A stretch of 64,000 bases of DNA from Cotesia glomerata (Eukaryota > Arthropoda > Insecta > Hymenoptera > Braconidae), in the NCBI RefSeq assembly GCF_020080835.1, contig NC_058162.1, positions 15,224,122-15,288,121 of the forward strand, read 5' to 3'. Every line of letters begins with the position of its first letter. The stretch's first letter is position 1. Positions 32,601-44,672 of the stretch are shown here, one piece after another. The position numbers were made by a program, and so were the translations under genes. The notes below the pieces were generated by a model. The model saw only the letters and a program-made list of their open reading frames with translations. It ran no database searches and was not told where the DNA came from.

Positions 32601-34740
32601 GACCTTGGGTACACGTTAACTGCGTTGTAAAATTCAACCGACGCTTGGCTAATCTATGAGAAGACAATGGAATTTTCTCGAAGCTTTTAATTCTTGGTTT
32701 TATTTTATGAAATAAAATAAATGTAACTAAACCGATTTTCCAGATGTTCAGAATGATTTAGAATTAATCGAGTAAATTAATAAATTCTCACGACAATTAA
32801 CACCGCAAGGTCCTTGAGCAGTCCTCGGGTATAAACCCTCTAGAGGTACGCTCAACGGCAACTAACGAATAAAATTCAATTGCAATTAAATGATTATTAC
32901 ATTATTATTAAATAAATTGAGAATAATCAATCAGAGGAGAAGTAAACTGAGTATAAACCCCGCGGTCCACTCCTAGCCCACAGAGTAATTATTGATACCT
33001 TGTTGGATTATACGACGATCTAACTAACTACTCGAGATTGGAGTCCTAGATGTTATTGGCTTCTGTCATCTCGTAACTACTCCGGGGATCGGTTCTTCTT
33101 GATTTGTGGCACACTGTCTGGCGGTTACACTACTTCTCCCTGTCACAACGCCTGGCTCACCTATATAACAACCACCAAAATACCCCTTCCTACTCTCTAT
33201 TTAGGCCCGAAGATCGAGGCGCACCAGTGCTAGTCGAATAGTTATCGATCTCTGGCGACTTATCGATGCAGGGTAATTTTACCCTGTTACATCCTACCGA
33301 CTACTCTGCATGTTAAACACGGCCAGCAAGATATTCGAGCGCATAATTCATCAAAGAATAGAGGCTGTAGTCGATTCACTCCTGGCAGAGAACCAATTTG
33401 GTTTCCGAAAAGGACGGTCAACTCTGGATGCGATCAAATTGGTTGTTAATATAGCCAAGGATGCAATAGCTGGAACGAGATGGAAGGGTGGAAAGAAGAA
33501 ATACTGCTTGGTGGCTGCTTTAGACATCAAGAATGCCTTCAACTCCGCTAACTGGGACTGCGTTATGCAGGCTCTAGAAGAAAAAAACGTACCAGGATAC
33601 CTTCCCAGAATGGTAGCGAGCCACTTCACGAATAGGATTCTGAAATATGACACGAAGAACGGTACGGAAGTGTACGAAATCACCGGAGGAGTGCCACAGG
33701 GATCAGTCTTACGTCCTCTGCTATGAAACATCATGTATGATGGCCTCCTGAGAATAGCATTGCTTACGGGAGTCCAACTTGTAGCATATGCGGATGACGT
33801 AGCTGTCGTGATCGTCGCAAAGCACCTCGAAGAGATAGAAGTGGCATTTGATATTACATTCAGACGAGTCAATCTGTGGATGGACATGGTGAACTTGCAA
33901 CTAGCCAAGCATAAAACAGAAGCAGTGCTCATCACCAGTAGAAAAACGGCAGAAACCATCAAGTTGAGAGTCGGAGAACAACAAATCACATCACAACCAT
34001 TTATCCGTTATCTGAGAGTGATGTTGGATGCCCGACTCAACTTCAAGCAACAGGTGGAACACTTCAGTGCCAAAGCGTCAGTAGTGAAGGCTAGTCTCGA
34101 ACGGCTGATGCCTAATATCGGAGGCATGATGCAGAGCAGGAGGCTACTATTATCATCAGTAGTCACATCAGTGCTCACTTACGGAATATCCATTAGGGCA
34201 GATGCACTGCAAACTCAAGAATCATGGAGAAAAGCTGGACCAGTATATCGACTGAGCGCCCTACGAATAGCTAGTGCCTTTCGCATAATATCAGAAGAAG
34301 CAGTGTGCGTCATTGCCGGAACACTACCTCTTAGAGTTCTAGCAGAGAAAAGACGGGCCCTTTACCAACGAAAAAGGTCAACCGCACTGAGCCCTGAAGA
34401 ACTTAGAATTGAAGAACGACTGAACAGCATAGGCCGATGGCAACTACAATGGGATGCTGCAGAGAAGGGTAGGTGAACGCACCGCCTCATACCTCGGATC
34501 GACATTTGGCTTAACCAGAATCACGGCGAGGTCAATTACTATCTCACACAGATGTTGTCGGGACACGAGTGTTTTCAAGAGTATCTATACCGCTTTAAGC
34601 ACGATAATTCTTCGAAGTGCCCGTCCTGCCCTAGAGTTGATGAAGATGCGGAGCACGTCTTCTTTGTATGTCCTCGTTTCGAACCACACCATGAAGAGTT
34701 GGAAAGGATTCTGAACCAGAGAATGCAACCAGATTTACTA
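29657..34740 (+). pseudogene. LINE M4 ORF2: APE endonuclease, RT and C-terminal Cys-His domain
   Basis: Begins at the ATG of the ATGA overlap and holds one frame throughout once S3 plus its 4-bp duplication (2219 bp) is discounted. Stops: TAA about 29762-29764, TAA 30527-29, TGA 33724-33726 and TGA 34474-34476 (the last two at expected Trp codons). Endonuclease: AGEFNSWAADWG, IVDLTFIS, ASDHSAIL. RT: NQFGFRKGRSTLDAI, ALDIKNAFNSANWD, TGGVPQGSV, VAYADDVAVV. C-terminal: KCPSCPRVDEDAEHVFF. It ends prematurely at the 3' truncation. When intact it would nick AC repeats and copy the RNA there. Confidence 0.9.
31077..33291. mobile_element. Solo LTR S3 (2215 bp) inside LINE M4
   Basis: Starts TGTAACGGGT, ends ACCCTGTTACA; flanked by TCCT (31073-31076, 33292-33295). 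Removing LTR and one TCCT restores the RT frame. It contains internal duplications: GCACCTCGTACAGAGGCTAT at about 31445 and 31547, and GTACCCTC(A/T)TA(A/T)GGAGCG at about 31626 and 31716. No coding. Confidence 0.88.
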
Positions 34741-34765
34741 GTGTGAATGAAAAAAACACACGCAC

Positions 34766-34776
<11 letters not shown>

Positions 34777-34817
<41 letters not shown>

Positions 34818-35075
34818 CTATATATATATATATATATATATATATGAATATATATATATATATATATATCCCTTACGTTAGTAACCGGGTACCTGAGTAC
34901 CCACCGCAGTGTATTTATATGAATCACTTAAAGAAAATTCAATGTTTTATCTTAAGCTCTCGAATCGTCGTTTTTTAACTCAAAAGAACATTAGTTGTGA
35001 GTGCATTTAATTTATGTATTTTTTATTTTTTTTTTAAACAATCTTAAACTGTAAAATTGGTTATTAACATAAGGG

Positions 35076-35131
<56 letters not shown>
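34777..35131. repeat. (TA)n tracts and AT-rich spacer
   Basis: (TA)n at 34777-34870 and 35083-35131, interrupted by AT-rich sequence without genes. The first continues the (CA)n/(CATA)n flank of LINE M4. Confidence 0.9.
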
Positions 35132-35134
<3 letters not shown>

Positions 35135-35500
35135 GGTGTGTCAATTGTGTTCTCTTCCTTTTTGATTGCGTTTACTATTTTTTTTAACTTCTAAACTAAT
35201 ACTAGAATCGAAAAATGACTTATAGCATCAAGTTTTTTGTCAGATACCATAAATGTCGCAAAAATGTTGATACAGTAGCATTTGAAATTTTTTTATTAAT
35301 ATTTCCATAATTAATTAACTTTTTTTAAAAATCTGTCTTGAGCTGGAGCGCTTATCGGACAAGGACCTTCAAACCACGCTTTTATGTGAATAATATTTGT
35401 ACACCCCCTCCCCCCCTCCCGCTTCTCATCTCCCTTCAAAGTAATTTATTTCCTTAATTATACAAATTTCTAACAATAAATGCTTAAAATTGCTTATTTT

Positions 35501-35839
35501 TGTAAGACTCGAGGTTTATATTTTGTATACTACTAATATTTATTTATACATCTACAAATAATAACCCGACAATGACTACGGGATGAGACAGTTAATGAAA
35601 GCCAATATAATTAAGGGATGACAATGACTGGGTGACGTTGTACTAGAACCCATCGCGTGAGGTCCTCATGAAGGGTGGCGTCGGAATGCCCCTAACAATT
35701 TCTCTCGTAGTCCTCTCAACCCTCGTTGAGTGGGGGCGAGTCTTGTCACGGACTGGGGGTAAGACCTTACGTCACAGATCTCGGGCCTCACGATACTCAA
35801 CAGCCGTTAGCCTCGCCAATAAGAATAGCGTTGCTTACA
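35501..35839 (-). repeat. Element A left LTR
   Basis: 339 bp; begins TGTAAGACTCGAGG, ends GCGTTGCTTACA; matches 55252-55590. Confidence 0.85.
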
Positions 35840-37720
35840 GTCGGCCGTCCTGATGATGCTCGCGTCCTCGCGACTAGTGGTCAGCTGCTCGTTCAAGTGA
35901 CCATGTCACTTTGCCTGCTATATCACTATTTTTGACCTAAAATAATATTCGAGTATTATCAGTATTTGAAAAATATAAGATATCATGCAATATCATGCAG
36001 CCATTCCTATTGTAAGATCAAAGCCGTTCTCTTTTTTATCAAAAATCAACAACACATTACAATTAGACAATAATCATGTGCATCCTCTACCTACTGGACT
36101 CAGGGCATGTGTCTATACCGCTGATCCAGTCATACATGCTTAAACTTTAGAGCCGACCAATTGGCACCAGTGACTTCGTATCTGACTCAGCCGTCCACCG
36201 GATACGAATCACTACTCGCCATATAGCTTGTCTGCAGCTCTAAATTTTAACATTCCATTCAATTTTCATGCGTACAATTTCAAGCTTAACCCATTTACGT
36301 CGTTAGTACTCAATAACGATTGCATGTTTTGTGACAGATATCACTAAAACCACTAGCAGTACGGAGAAACCACCGCAAACCGGCGCTTGATCGATTAAGG
36401 TCTTCGCAGTTTTTCGACGTAACCACCAGGACGTTGGAGTCGTCGCCCGGTCATTACTGACCGCCCGATCGTTCAACGATCACATGACTCATATCGGCTT
36501 TCGCCAATTAAACCACTAGTAGTGCGGAGAAGCTACACCCATACGGCACTTGATCGATTCCCTAATCTTGCAGTCTCTCGACGCAACTACTAGGACGATG
36601 ACTCCCTAGCCAGCATTAGGATGCAAATCTTCCTCCATCTGGCCTCCATTTGTAATGATTTAGGTCATATTCGCTGCACTAATGAAGTATCCTTGCTGCT
36701 ACGGAGCTCAGGATCACTCCAGCTGTTCACCAACTCCTCCAGATTCGCACTAATAAGTGCCGATTGTTGCTGCAACCGCTTAATTTTACACTGTTAAGAG
36801 TTGAACGGCTAACGTGATAGTCCAACTCAGATTTTTATGTAGAACAGATTAAGAGTGTCGACGATGTAACGTCTTACCACTGAAATCCCTTCAAGGTTCC
36901 TGGTTTTCCGTCTACAATCATAATGACGGTCCATGACGTACTTGATGCACACGTTCGTGCATCTCATGCACTATCGTCAATTGTTGAAAGATCTTCAACA
37001 GCTATCGCTGCCGTCCATACTGACTCGGTAATATCTGTACAACGGTTACTTGAGCAAAAGACTTATCCCAGACGAGTTGATACTTCAGCACTCGTCAGAA
37101 CCACCTTCGAAGCCTAGTCAGAAACTTTGAAGACATGAATTTACATTTTAGCTAGAGACAGATGTAATGCTCTCGACGATATATAAATCTTATCTTCATC
37201 AAGCCTTAATTACAATAACTTAATAATTATTTTATTTTATTTTTAATGGTTACTATGCTCACATATTCTATCGCTGAAATTCCAGCTTGAATTTCAATCA
37301 TATTTTATACAGGTACGAGAAACCACATTTCGTTCACTCAACATCCAAGAAGGACGTATAGCTGATTCCCCTTACTTTAAGATTACGTAAATATCGATCT
37401 TGTTGACCGACGTTTCTATTACTTTAAGATCTTAAAATCTTGTTCTGTCGGCAGGGCATTCAATAATTTCGTAGTAGTCCGATACCACATGGTGATTTTA
37501 AAAATAATAATTTCGATTACAATTTAAATTTGCAAACTTCATCCGAGTATTGTGCGATATTAATTAACAATGCTCAGTGATAACTCTTCGCAAAAATACC
37601 GATATGAATTTAGAATATAGTGCTGAATTATTTAATCGCTCATCTAATTCTTCATCTTTCTAGTATGCAATTAGTACATCAATTAATGACCTAGCATTCA
37701 CAAATAATCGACTTCAATAA
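35840..37720. other. Element A interior, left part; no intact gene
   Basis: No open frame with recognisable motifs. The 64-codon frame at 36923-37117 (DVLDAHVRASHALSS) is unsupported. Confidence 0.5.
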
Positions 37721-37906
37721 TCTATACTAATATTATAAAAGGGAAAGAGTTGATTGTTTGTATGCATTGAATGGACTCCGGAACTACTGAACCGATTTGC
37801 AAAATTCTTTTACCGTTGGGAAGCTACACTATCCCCGGATGACATAGGCTATATTATATTTTCAAATTATTGTTAAATACCCTGCGAAGCCGGGGTAGAC
37901 TGCTAG
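37721..37906 (+). mobile_element. Helitron-like short repeat, copy 2
   Basis: Starts TCTATACTAATATTATAAAA, ends GCCGGGGTAGACTGCTAG, between A and T. Same family as 22753-22958, about 85% similar by eye. Confidence 0.6.
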
Positions 37907-40166
37907 TCATTAATATTATTAATTATTTATCTTTAACTTTCGTCCATCAACTATATACTTTGTAACGTGGCTGGTCTCGACTGTTCGTAGAGTGAAATAA
38001 ATTTTGTGATCGAAAATAAATTATCTAAATTTATATTTAATAATTAACTACGAACTGGGCCGAAAAGACACGCTCGTTACACCCGGAGTGTAACCAACTC
38101 GAAGCCGTAGCTTATAAGAGTCGATGCTGCTCCAGATGCCTGTAGCTTTAGATTTTACGGCGGACCAAGCCGATAGCTTTCAAAGCTACTGTCACGAACG
38201 GAGTGAGTGATGGGCGCAAGGAATATGAAATAGAAATCTCAAATATCCGAACGTTATCACTTTGTCCGTTCGGGAGCTAAATTAAAAATTGCGTTGGAAT
38301 GTGGAGCGGTACACAAGCTCGAACGTTATCTCTAAGTGTTAACTTAGAGAGAGTAAGGATGATAGATCCTGCTGACTTCGGTCACGAGTAACCTATTCTA
38401 TTGTTTAGTTGTAACTTTACTTTGTAAAGGAGATCTTATTTTATTTTAAAAGTAAAAATGAAAGAATCAACTTGTTTATTTGTTTGAATTTATTGAGAAA
38501 AACAAGTAAAAGTGTTACAAATTTGGGTTTACAAAAACGGTTAATAAAGATAGAGATAAAAAGAACACAAATGTTAGAAAAATAATGTCTTAAAGGTAGA
38601 TAATGTTTTGGGCTTACCCTGGAAGTCTGTAGAGAGGCTCAAATTTAATGGGCCCTTTCACCTTCTATGGGTAGTTTCACTATCGAAATACCGTATCTCG
38701 TGTATCATGGAGAAATATTTCCTAATAATGATATTATTTTAATCTTCGCGATTCTCGCGGAAAACTTAGCACTCAATCGACGCTCAGGTATTTTCGCTAC
38801 CGAATTACCGGATCTCGTGTATCACGGAGAAATTGAATAATTTCAAATAATGAATTAACCTTTACGACTTTAAGCGCAAAAACCTAACACTACTCGACGC
38901 TCTTCGGCGGAAAACAATATACTTCGCGATTCTCGCGGAAAAATCAACGCTCAACGGCGGAATAATCAACAATCGACGCTCAACGGCGGAAAATAATAAA
39001 AATAAAGAAAACGGAATATAATTATGGCATATATCGAATAGCCGATGAATCTACCACGTTAGTGCTACTAAGTGCAGCCTAACCACGAGCAAGGCACTGT
39101 CTCGTATATCACGGAGTACTTTGTGCTTCCGAAGAATTTGATGCCCGGAGCCAATTGACGCGGAGCTAACCAGTGGTATCCTGGTCTAAAGCGAACTGCC
39201 TGAAAATGATTTTCGGACGATTTATATAGGGTTAGCAACATCGGTGATTGTATGGGACTCATCGGGAAATTGAATCAGAAAAATGAAAGGGATCTCAAGG
39301 GTATTTTGTCGAAAACAAGCGTCATCGCGTTTCTAGATTTTTCGAAACCCGGATAAACCTATGCGTAGTTTGAACTATTGCCTTATAGGTCTTACTTTTA
39401 CGACTTTAAGCGGAAAACGTGATGGTGACTTCACCATATTACAAATTTGAAGGTTAGAAAAACAAAGTCGTTAAATTCTGATAGATACAAAGAGATCCGG
39501 GTAACTCGTGTGAGCGTCATCAAATCGTGGGAAAGATAGGCCAGATTTCTCTTTTACAGACTTCAAGGGTATGACAAATTGTATACTAAAAATAAAAAGT
39601 TACATATATTTAAAAATAAACAAAAAATTTTGGATTTTAGCAGACGTCACACTACAAATAGCTAAATTGATTTAATTCGCGTAAAGAATATGGTCCAGGG
39701 CAAATCGTGGGTGGCGATACTTGTTGAAAAGTGGGTTCAGCTCCGACACAAAACCAACCTCTACCGCGTACTGCTCCGCCGATCGCTTAGTTGGAAAAAT
39801 AGAGCTAAATGGTCGTCAAATACAAATATTGAAAAATACAGCTCAAAGTAAGTTCAATACCGCGTCCAATTCTTACCAATATACCACCTGACTTACAACA
39901 GGTACTACTACCACTTCGGTGTGCTTTAACGTTGTCCAGCGGTGGTAGATTCCTCGTGGCTGCAGCTGGGCCGGTTACTGATTCAGGAACAGACTATTGA
40001 ATCGAGGTGACCGACAAACCAGGATCTTCCTCGAACAATGAAACGACGCTTTCCTCAACAAAATGGCTGACTACTCGAGACCTCTTGAGTACACGACATG
40101 CCAAGCAAATTTATCTTGTATATGCGTCGTATTATTTAATTAATGTACGACATACTCCTTGTTAAC

Positions 40167-41145
40167 TGTTATGTCCGAAAAATATGATCTTGGGATTCGG
40201 TAGCTGGACTATCGGAGGTTCGGATAACAGATGAATTTCCCTAACGAAAGTATCGTTAAGTTTTATTTTATGGGTTCGCGAAGGTGAAAACCCCGGAGAG
40301 GGCCCCTTGATTAAGACAATCGACCTCGGAAATAATAATAATAACCTCCACTTACTATTGCGAATCTTGACTCCAACGATGATTCTTTCTTTGATTGGAC
40401 TTTATCTTCCGTTGCTTGGCCGCTTCCTTCCTCCTGTTGGACTGGAGGTTAAAGGTTGAAGGTTGAAGGGCTTCTTAATTTATGAATGATGGTACACTTT
40501 GATTCAAGGTTTTAGGTTTATATTCAGATTAAAGGCCCTATGGGCAAACACGTCTTAATTTACACTGATCACTTATTAACTAATACCAATATAAAATAGC
40601 GTTGAAAGTATATGAGTTCGTAACCGGAGTAACGACCCCGGCAAACAAAAGTTCGCCGATTATAATTCACAAAAGGAAAAGATGATTTGAGAGTGGGACC
40701 AGGTCACCGGAACTGCGGGAATCTCGATTATCGTAAACACGAATCGTGGCTCGAAGAATCACAATCACAGAACTCGGAAATACCGTTAAGGAACTCGAAA
40801 TTGGAAATAAAGGAAAAGTGACTAATTAATTTAATAATTGAAGTCTGCCTACACGTGTCGGGGTGTAGGACTCACCCGGGCTCTAAGGCAGAACTGTTAC
40901 ATTGTAAATGAGCTTGCGAATTATGGTGTTCACGTCTTTTATCACCTCGGTCGCGATTTGCAAGTGGGACTACTAATTAAACAATTGGTTCCTTTTGATG
41001 AGGTGATAATGCGCGGTAATGTGTATTCTTCAGCCACGAGTGAGTTGTCGCGCAGTCCAGGTTGTTGTTCCCTAAATATGCAAGCGCTGCACTTTTCGGC
41101 AGGAATGGGAGGCCCTGTATTATAGACGGTATGCCGGATATAACA
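40167..41145 (-). repeat. Element C 3' LTR
   Basis: 979 bp; TGTTATGTCC ... GGATATAACA on the plus strand. On the minus strand the adjoining CGGGGGGATGC (41146-41156) is the likely polypurine tract. Confidence 0.95.
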
Positions 41146-41687
41146 GCATCCCCCCGAAAGGAAGGGTGCTAACAGCATCTTTTCTTTCGCGAACTCGGGC
41201 GTCCTATATTGACGAAAAAGTTCATGCTTGCTTACAATTTGTATGAATAATTTTTAGATGAATTTACAAAAATTTTGTTATCGGAATATTAAGTACGTGT
41301 TTACCCATTACAATTATAAGAACTTAATGTTAGGTTACTTCTGAGATAATTATAGTAGTAAAAATATTCATTACAGTAAAAAAAAAAAGTTTTCTCTTGT
41401 TTTACGTTTCTTCGTAGTTCGCGAGGCGAACTCCTTTCTTCTTGGAGTCTGTCCTTGGTTCCGTTTTCCGAGAAGTATTTGGTGGATTCTGATTTGACCC
41501 TGTCGATGGTTTCCTGTCCGGTGTTGTTTCGTTTGTATTTTGTAAACTATTCTCTTTTTTATCCCGTGGTGCGGGGCTTGGACTCAGGGTTTTGTTTTCT
41601 GGGTTGGTCCAATAACTCGTCGCTGTCTCTTCAGCTGGATTGAAGGTAATATTGTCGATACCGTTTCTTGGATTTCTGTATTTCTTG
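41146..41687 (-). other. Element C 3' untranslated region
   Basis: Between the env stop and the 3' LTR; no coding evidence beyond shadows. Confidence 0.7.
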
Positions 41688-43508
41688 TTACAACAATAGC
41701 CTGGATTGTTTTTTTGTTAAGCATTTTTGTATTATTTGGCGATAGTAAAGTCCCGCGATGAGGGTAGTAAGCCCAATTATTGTGATTATTATTCCAGAGT
41801 TTGTTGCTGTGACGTAACGATGTTGTCCTTCTTCTCGATGGTGCAACCCAATTCGAGTCAAGCGGTTGTTTGTCCCTTCCAAGCTCTCTCCCCATTGGGA
41901 GTGGGGATCGTCATTAGGTAATGGGTCCATTGGAATGTTCGTGAGTTTGTGTGGGGGATTCAGTTGGTTTGTCAAATTTGCAACCAAAGGTTCGATGTTT
42001 AAAGTTGGGAACACGTGGGTGCTTGTCGGTGTTTGTTCTTTCGATGTCCCTTTCACAAATATTTTTCCATTACTTAATACGCATCCTGGTTTTAAGTTAA
42101 AGGCGCCTGCATCGCTCAGTAGGTATTCCTTCCGGATGCTCGTACCACAGGTTCCTATGAATTTTTGCGGTTTACAAATTGAGTATGCCCACGAATTAGG
42201 TGCATGTAATTTAATCATTTCATCGTCGCATTTAGGTAATATCCGGATGTCACACGAATTTAATATTTTAGATGATGGTTTTATTAGAAGTAAAACTTCG
42301 CAGTCGCTGTCTTCGTTAATATTTTTAATAGGGAAGTTTGGGTGACAAGCCAGGTCGTTTGCGATAGGTCTGCATTCTTTGATAAATTCTTCGTCTATTA
42401 TGAAATATTGGGAATGGAGCGCGTCGATGCCGAGGAAATTTTTCTTGGGCCGGATTGTTAGGCCTCTCGTTACTTCGTTGATTATTTGAGACGTGGTGAT
42501 CGATTTTAGGCTGTATAGTTGGTATGTAACCGGGTGAAATAGAGGTAGTGTAATAAATATTACAAGTTTCTTACCCGTACGTCCGATCACTATTTTTGCT
42601 ACGTCTACTAGACCTTGTACGTTTATATGGTCCTTTGGTTGAGGTGCGTTCAGATCTGGGTATCGTTTCGTTATATCAGCTGTTGCTCTTAGCAGCTGAT
42701 CCGGGGATAAATAATCGTTGGATATATGACCCCGTTTGGCCGTTTCAATTGCTGACTTTACTCTTTGTAGGTACCGGATCCAGCGATTTAGGTGTTGGAT
42801 CCATTTCTCTGACAAGAGCATAAGGTTTATTCGCAATTTCATTCGGAGTTCCTCTTCCTCAAGTTTCAGTTGATAATGGGACATCGACTCGGATAAACGT
42901 TGTAATTTATTTCGCGTTTTTATTTCATCTGCGATTATTTTATTCACTTCTGCTCGAATAATGTGAGTCGCATTGTTTACGAGGACTGTAATTTCTCTTT
43001 GATCTTGGTATAATCGATCGATTTCTTGTGACAGGTGTTCGTGATCATCGTAGTCCATTAGGCCGAATACTTCTCGCGCGATTTTACCGACAAAACCGAA
43101 CCATGGTGTTCTACGGTTACGCTGATAAGGGGGTTCTTCTTCGGTAATTTCTAGGGTAGATTCGATTCTCCGTAAAATTGCATTTTTCTCGTCTTTTAGA
43201 TCTGAAAGTAGGTGTTCTTGTAGTATACTTGAACATTCTATTACCGTAAAACTTATGTTGCATCCGCTTGACGCGATCATTTTGGCGACGGGGTCTTTCC
43301 AGGCCTGATGATCTTGATTTGTGATGGCTCCTATATCGATTGTAGATATAATGTTCCATTCTCTCTCGACCATATGTACTCTTTTGTAGGGATCGTATAA
43401 GAGTCCAGGATTATATTTCACCGGTTGTAGTTCGATTGCGTCTAGGTCAGGTGTAACAGAGCCGGTGACGCTGGAGAGTAGGTGGGAGAAGAAGATGATT
43501 ATCAGCAT
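41688..43508 (-). CDS. env: Element C env: class I-type fusion glycoprotein, 606 residues, intact
   Basis: Uninterrupted from ATG 43506-43508 to 41688. Hydrophobic signal peptide (about 1-17), a basic cleavage site RNRR at about 130-133 followed by a fusion-peptide-like segment (TPWFGFVGKIAREVFG), a long heptad-rich helical stretch (about 155-275), a Cys-containing ectodomain, and a transmembrane helix near 567-588 (GIIITIIGLTTLIAGL) with a short basic tail. Layout and post-cleavage motif are those of errantivirus envelopes related to baculovirus F proteins, which mediate membrane fusion. It follows the integrase, as in gypsy, where env is made from a spliced RNA; splice sites were not resolved. 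Confidence 0.88.
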   Translation of the reverse strand: MLIIIFFSHLLSSVTGSVTPDLDAIELQPVKYNPGLLYDPYKRVHMVEREWNIISTIDIGAITNQDHQAWKDPVAKMIASSGCNISFTVIECSSILQEHLLSDLKDEKNAILRRIESTLEITEEEPPYQRNRRTPWFGFVGKIAREVFGLMDYDDHEHLSQEIDRLYQDQREITVLVNNATHIIRAEVNKIIADEIKTRNKLQRLSESMSHYQLKLEEEELRMKLRINLMLLSEKWIQHLNRWIRYLQRVKSAIETAKRGHISNDYLSPDQLLRATADITKRYPDLNAPQPKDHINVQGLVDVAKIVIGRTGKKLVIFITLPLFHPVTYQLYSLKSITTSQIINEVTRGLTIRPKKNFLGIDALHSQYFIIDEEFIKECRPIANDLACHPNFPIKNINEDSDCEVLLLIKPSSKILNSCDIRILPKCDDEMIKLHAPNSWAYSICKPQKFIGTCGTSIRKEYLLSDAGAFNLKPGCVLSNGKIFVKGTSKEQTPTSTHVFPTLNIEPLVANLTNQLNPPHKLTNIPMDPLPNDDPHSQWGESLEGTNNRLTRIGLHHREEGQHRYVTATNSGIIITIIGLTTLIAGLYYRQIIQKCLTKKQSRLLL

Positions 43509-43546
43509 TGTGAATGATGTGTGATCTGCAACAGACCATTTTCTTT

Positions 43547-43862
43547 TTATTCGGTGGCTAGCTTTAATTTACTAGGATGTTTAATAATATTTTTCCCGTT
43601 TCCTACTTCTAGGATTAGACAACCCTTCTCTGTTATTCCCACAATTTCTTTGGGACCCAAATAGTAGGTGTCTAATTTGTTTTTACGGGTTTCCTTTTGA
43701 AAATATACAAAATCCCCTATTTTAAAATCTACCGGGTGTCCTTTTTTGTCGAATCGCATTTTAGCTTTTTCTTTCGAGTCTACTAAGGTTTCTCGAGCGA
43801 TTGTTTTAGTTTCGTTTAGTCGGTTCATTAAGTCGACCAGGTATTCCGGATACGTATCGATT
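43547..43862 (-). pseudogene. Element C integrase C-terminal part
   Basis: Frame to the stop at 43547 encodes the end of the integrase, with the GPY/F-like module (YYLGPKEIVGITEKG) and FKIGDFVYF. It is separated from the catalytic core by a one-base frame change at an A run on the minus strand (about 43901-43905). The ATG at 43828 is internal. Stop lies 38 bp before the env start. Confidence 0.8.
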
Positions 43863-44672
43863 TTATCGTAGTCCGGGAATTCTGTAGGGGCGCGGGCCTT
43901 TTTCCCGAAGACTTAGTTCGTGAGGAGTGAATCTCGTGCTTACATGTACAGAGGTGTTGTAGTTGAACATCGCCATGGGGAGATATTCATCCCAGTCTTC
44001 GAAGGATGTTATAAAGACACGTAAATAATCTACTAGTGCCTGGTGACTACGTTCGAGGGAGCCGTTCGCTTGTGGATAGTACCCCGATGTTGTTACTCTG
44101 CGGATTTTTAAAATATCAGACAATTTTGCAAGTAATTTGCTCGTAAATGATGTTCCCCGATCCGATAAAATTATTCGAGGGCAACCGTATAGGCTGATAT
44201 ATTGATTTATGAGGGCTTCTGCTATCGTAGTTGTCCTGATATCCGGGAGTGGGATTGCTGCGCAGTGTTTCGTGAAATTATCTTGAATGGTTAAAATATG
44301 CACGTTTCCCTTGGAGGTCATTGGCAGTGGCCCTACGGTATCGATCGAGATTTTATCGAATGCGTCGTGTGGTGTGTCGGTGATGACCATTGGTTGACGC
44401 GTCTTTATTCTTGTTAGTTTTTTCAATTGACAAGTTTTACATTTTTTTATATGTTCGTAAATTTGCTCCTTCATTCCCGGCCAATAAAAGGTTTCTCTTA
44501 TTCGCCAGTAGGTTTTGAGGACTCCTTTGTGTCTTCCGACAAGGCTTTCGTGTTTTTCTTCGATGATTTTGGGTCGGAGTTCGACTGGAGGTACGACAAT
44601 CTCCCCATCACATAAGGTGATTTCGACGGGGCAGTCCCAGAGCGTCTTCGTTAGAAGAGGCTGGATGCCCAC
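43863..44672 (-). pseudogene. Element C integrase: zinc finger and DDE core
   Basis: About 270 codons. H-H-C-C finger (KHESLVGRHKG ... CKTCQLKK), then catalytic Asp in SIDTVGPL, Asp in LSDRGTSF and Glu in NGSLERSHQ at normal DD35E spacing. The first ~30 residues (TKTLWDCPVEITLCDGE) belong to the end of the macro-like domain upstream, in a different frame from the rest of that domain. The product would insert viral cDNA into the host genome. Confidence 0.88.

Larger units (their letters stand above)
28297..34745 (+). mobile_element. M4: nearly complete Mino-like R1-clade LINE, split by solo LTR S3
   Basis: 5' UTR (about 28297-28672), ORF1, ORF2 and (CA)-rich 3' flank (from 34753). Excluding the 2.2 kb LTR (31077-33291) it is about 4.2 kb. 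ORF1 has lost its middle part. The 3' end stops about 70 codons short of ORF2's terminus and lacks the 3' UTR found in M1 and M2. Coding breaks are almost all single nonsense codons. Confidence 0.88.

Noticed and set aside
34631..34927. 98-codon frame with an IY-rich stretch
   Set aside because: Antisense of LINE M4 plus translation of the (TA)n tract.
35848..35885. CTGATGATGCTCGCG as a hammerhead next to the element A left LTR
   Set aside because: No GAAA core after the stem.
36923..37117. 64-codon frame in element A interior
   Set aside because: Opposite to the inferred orientation of A and without recognisable motif.
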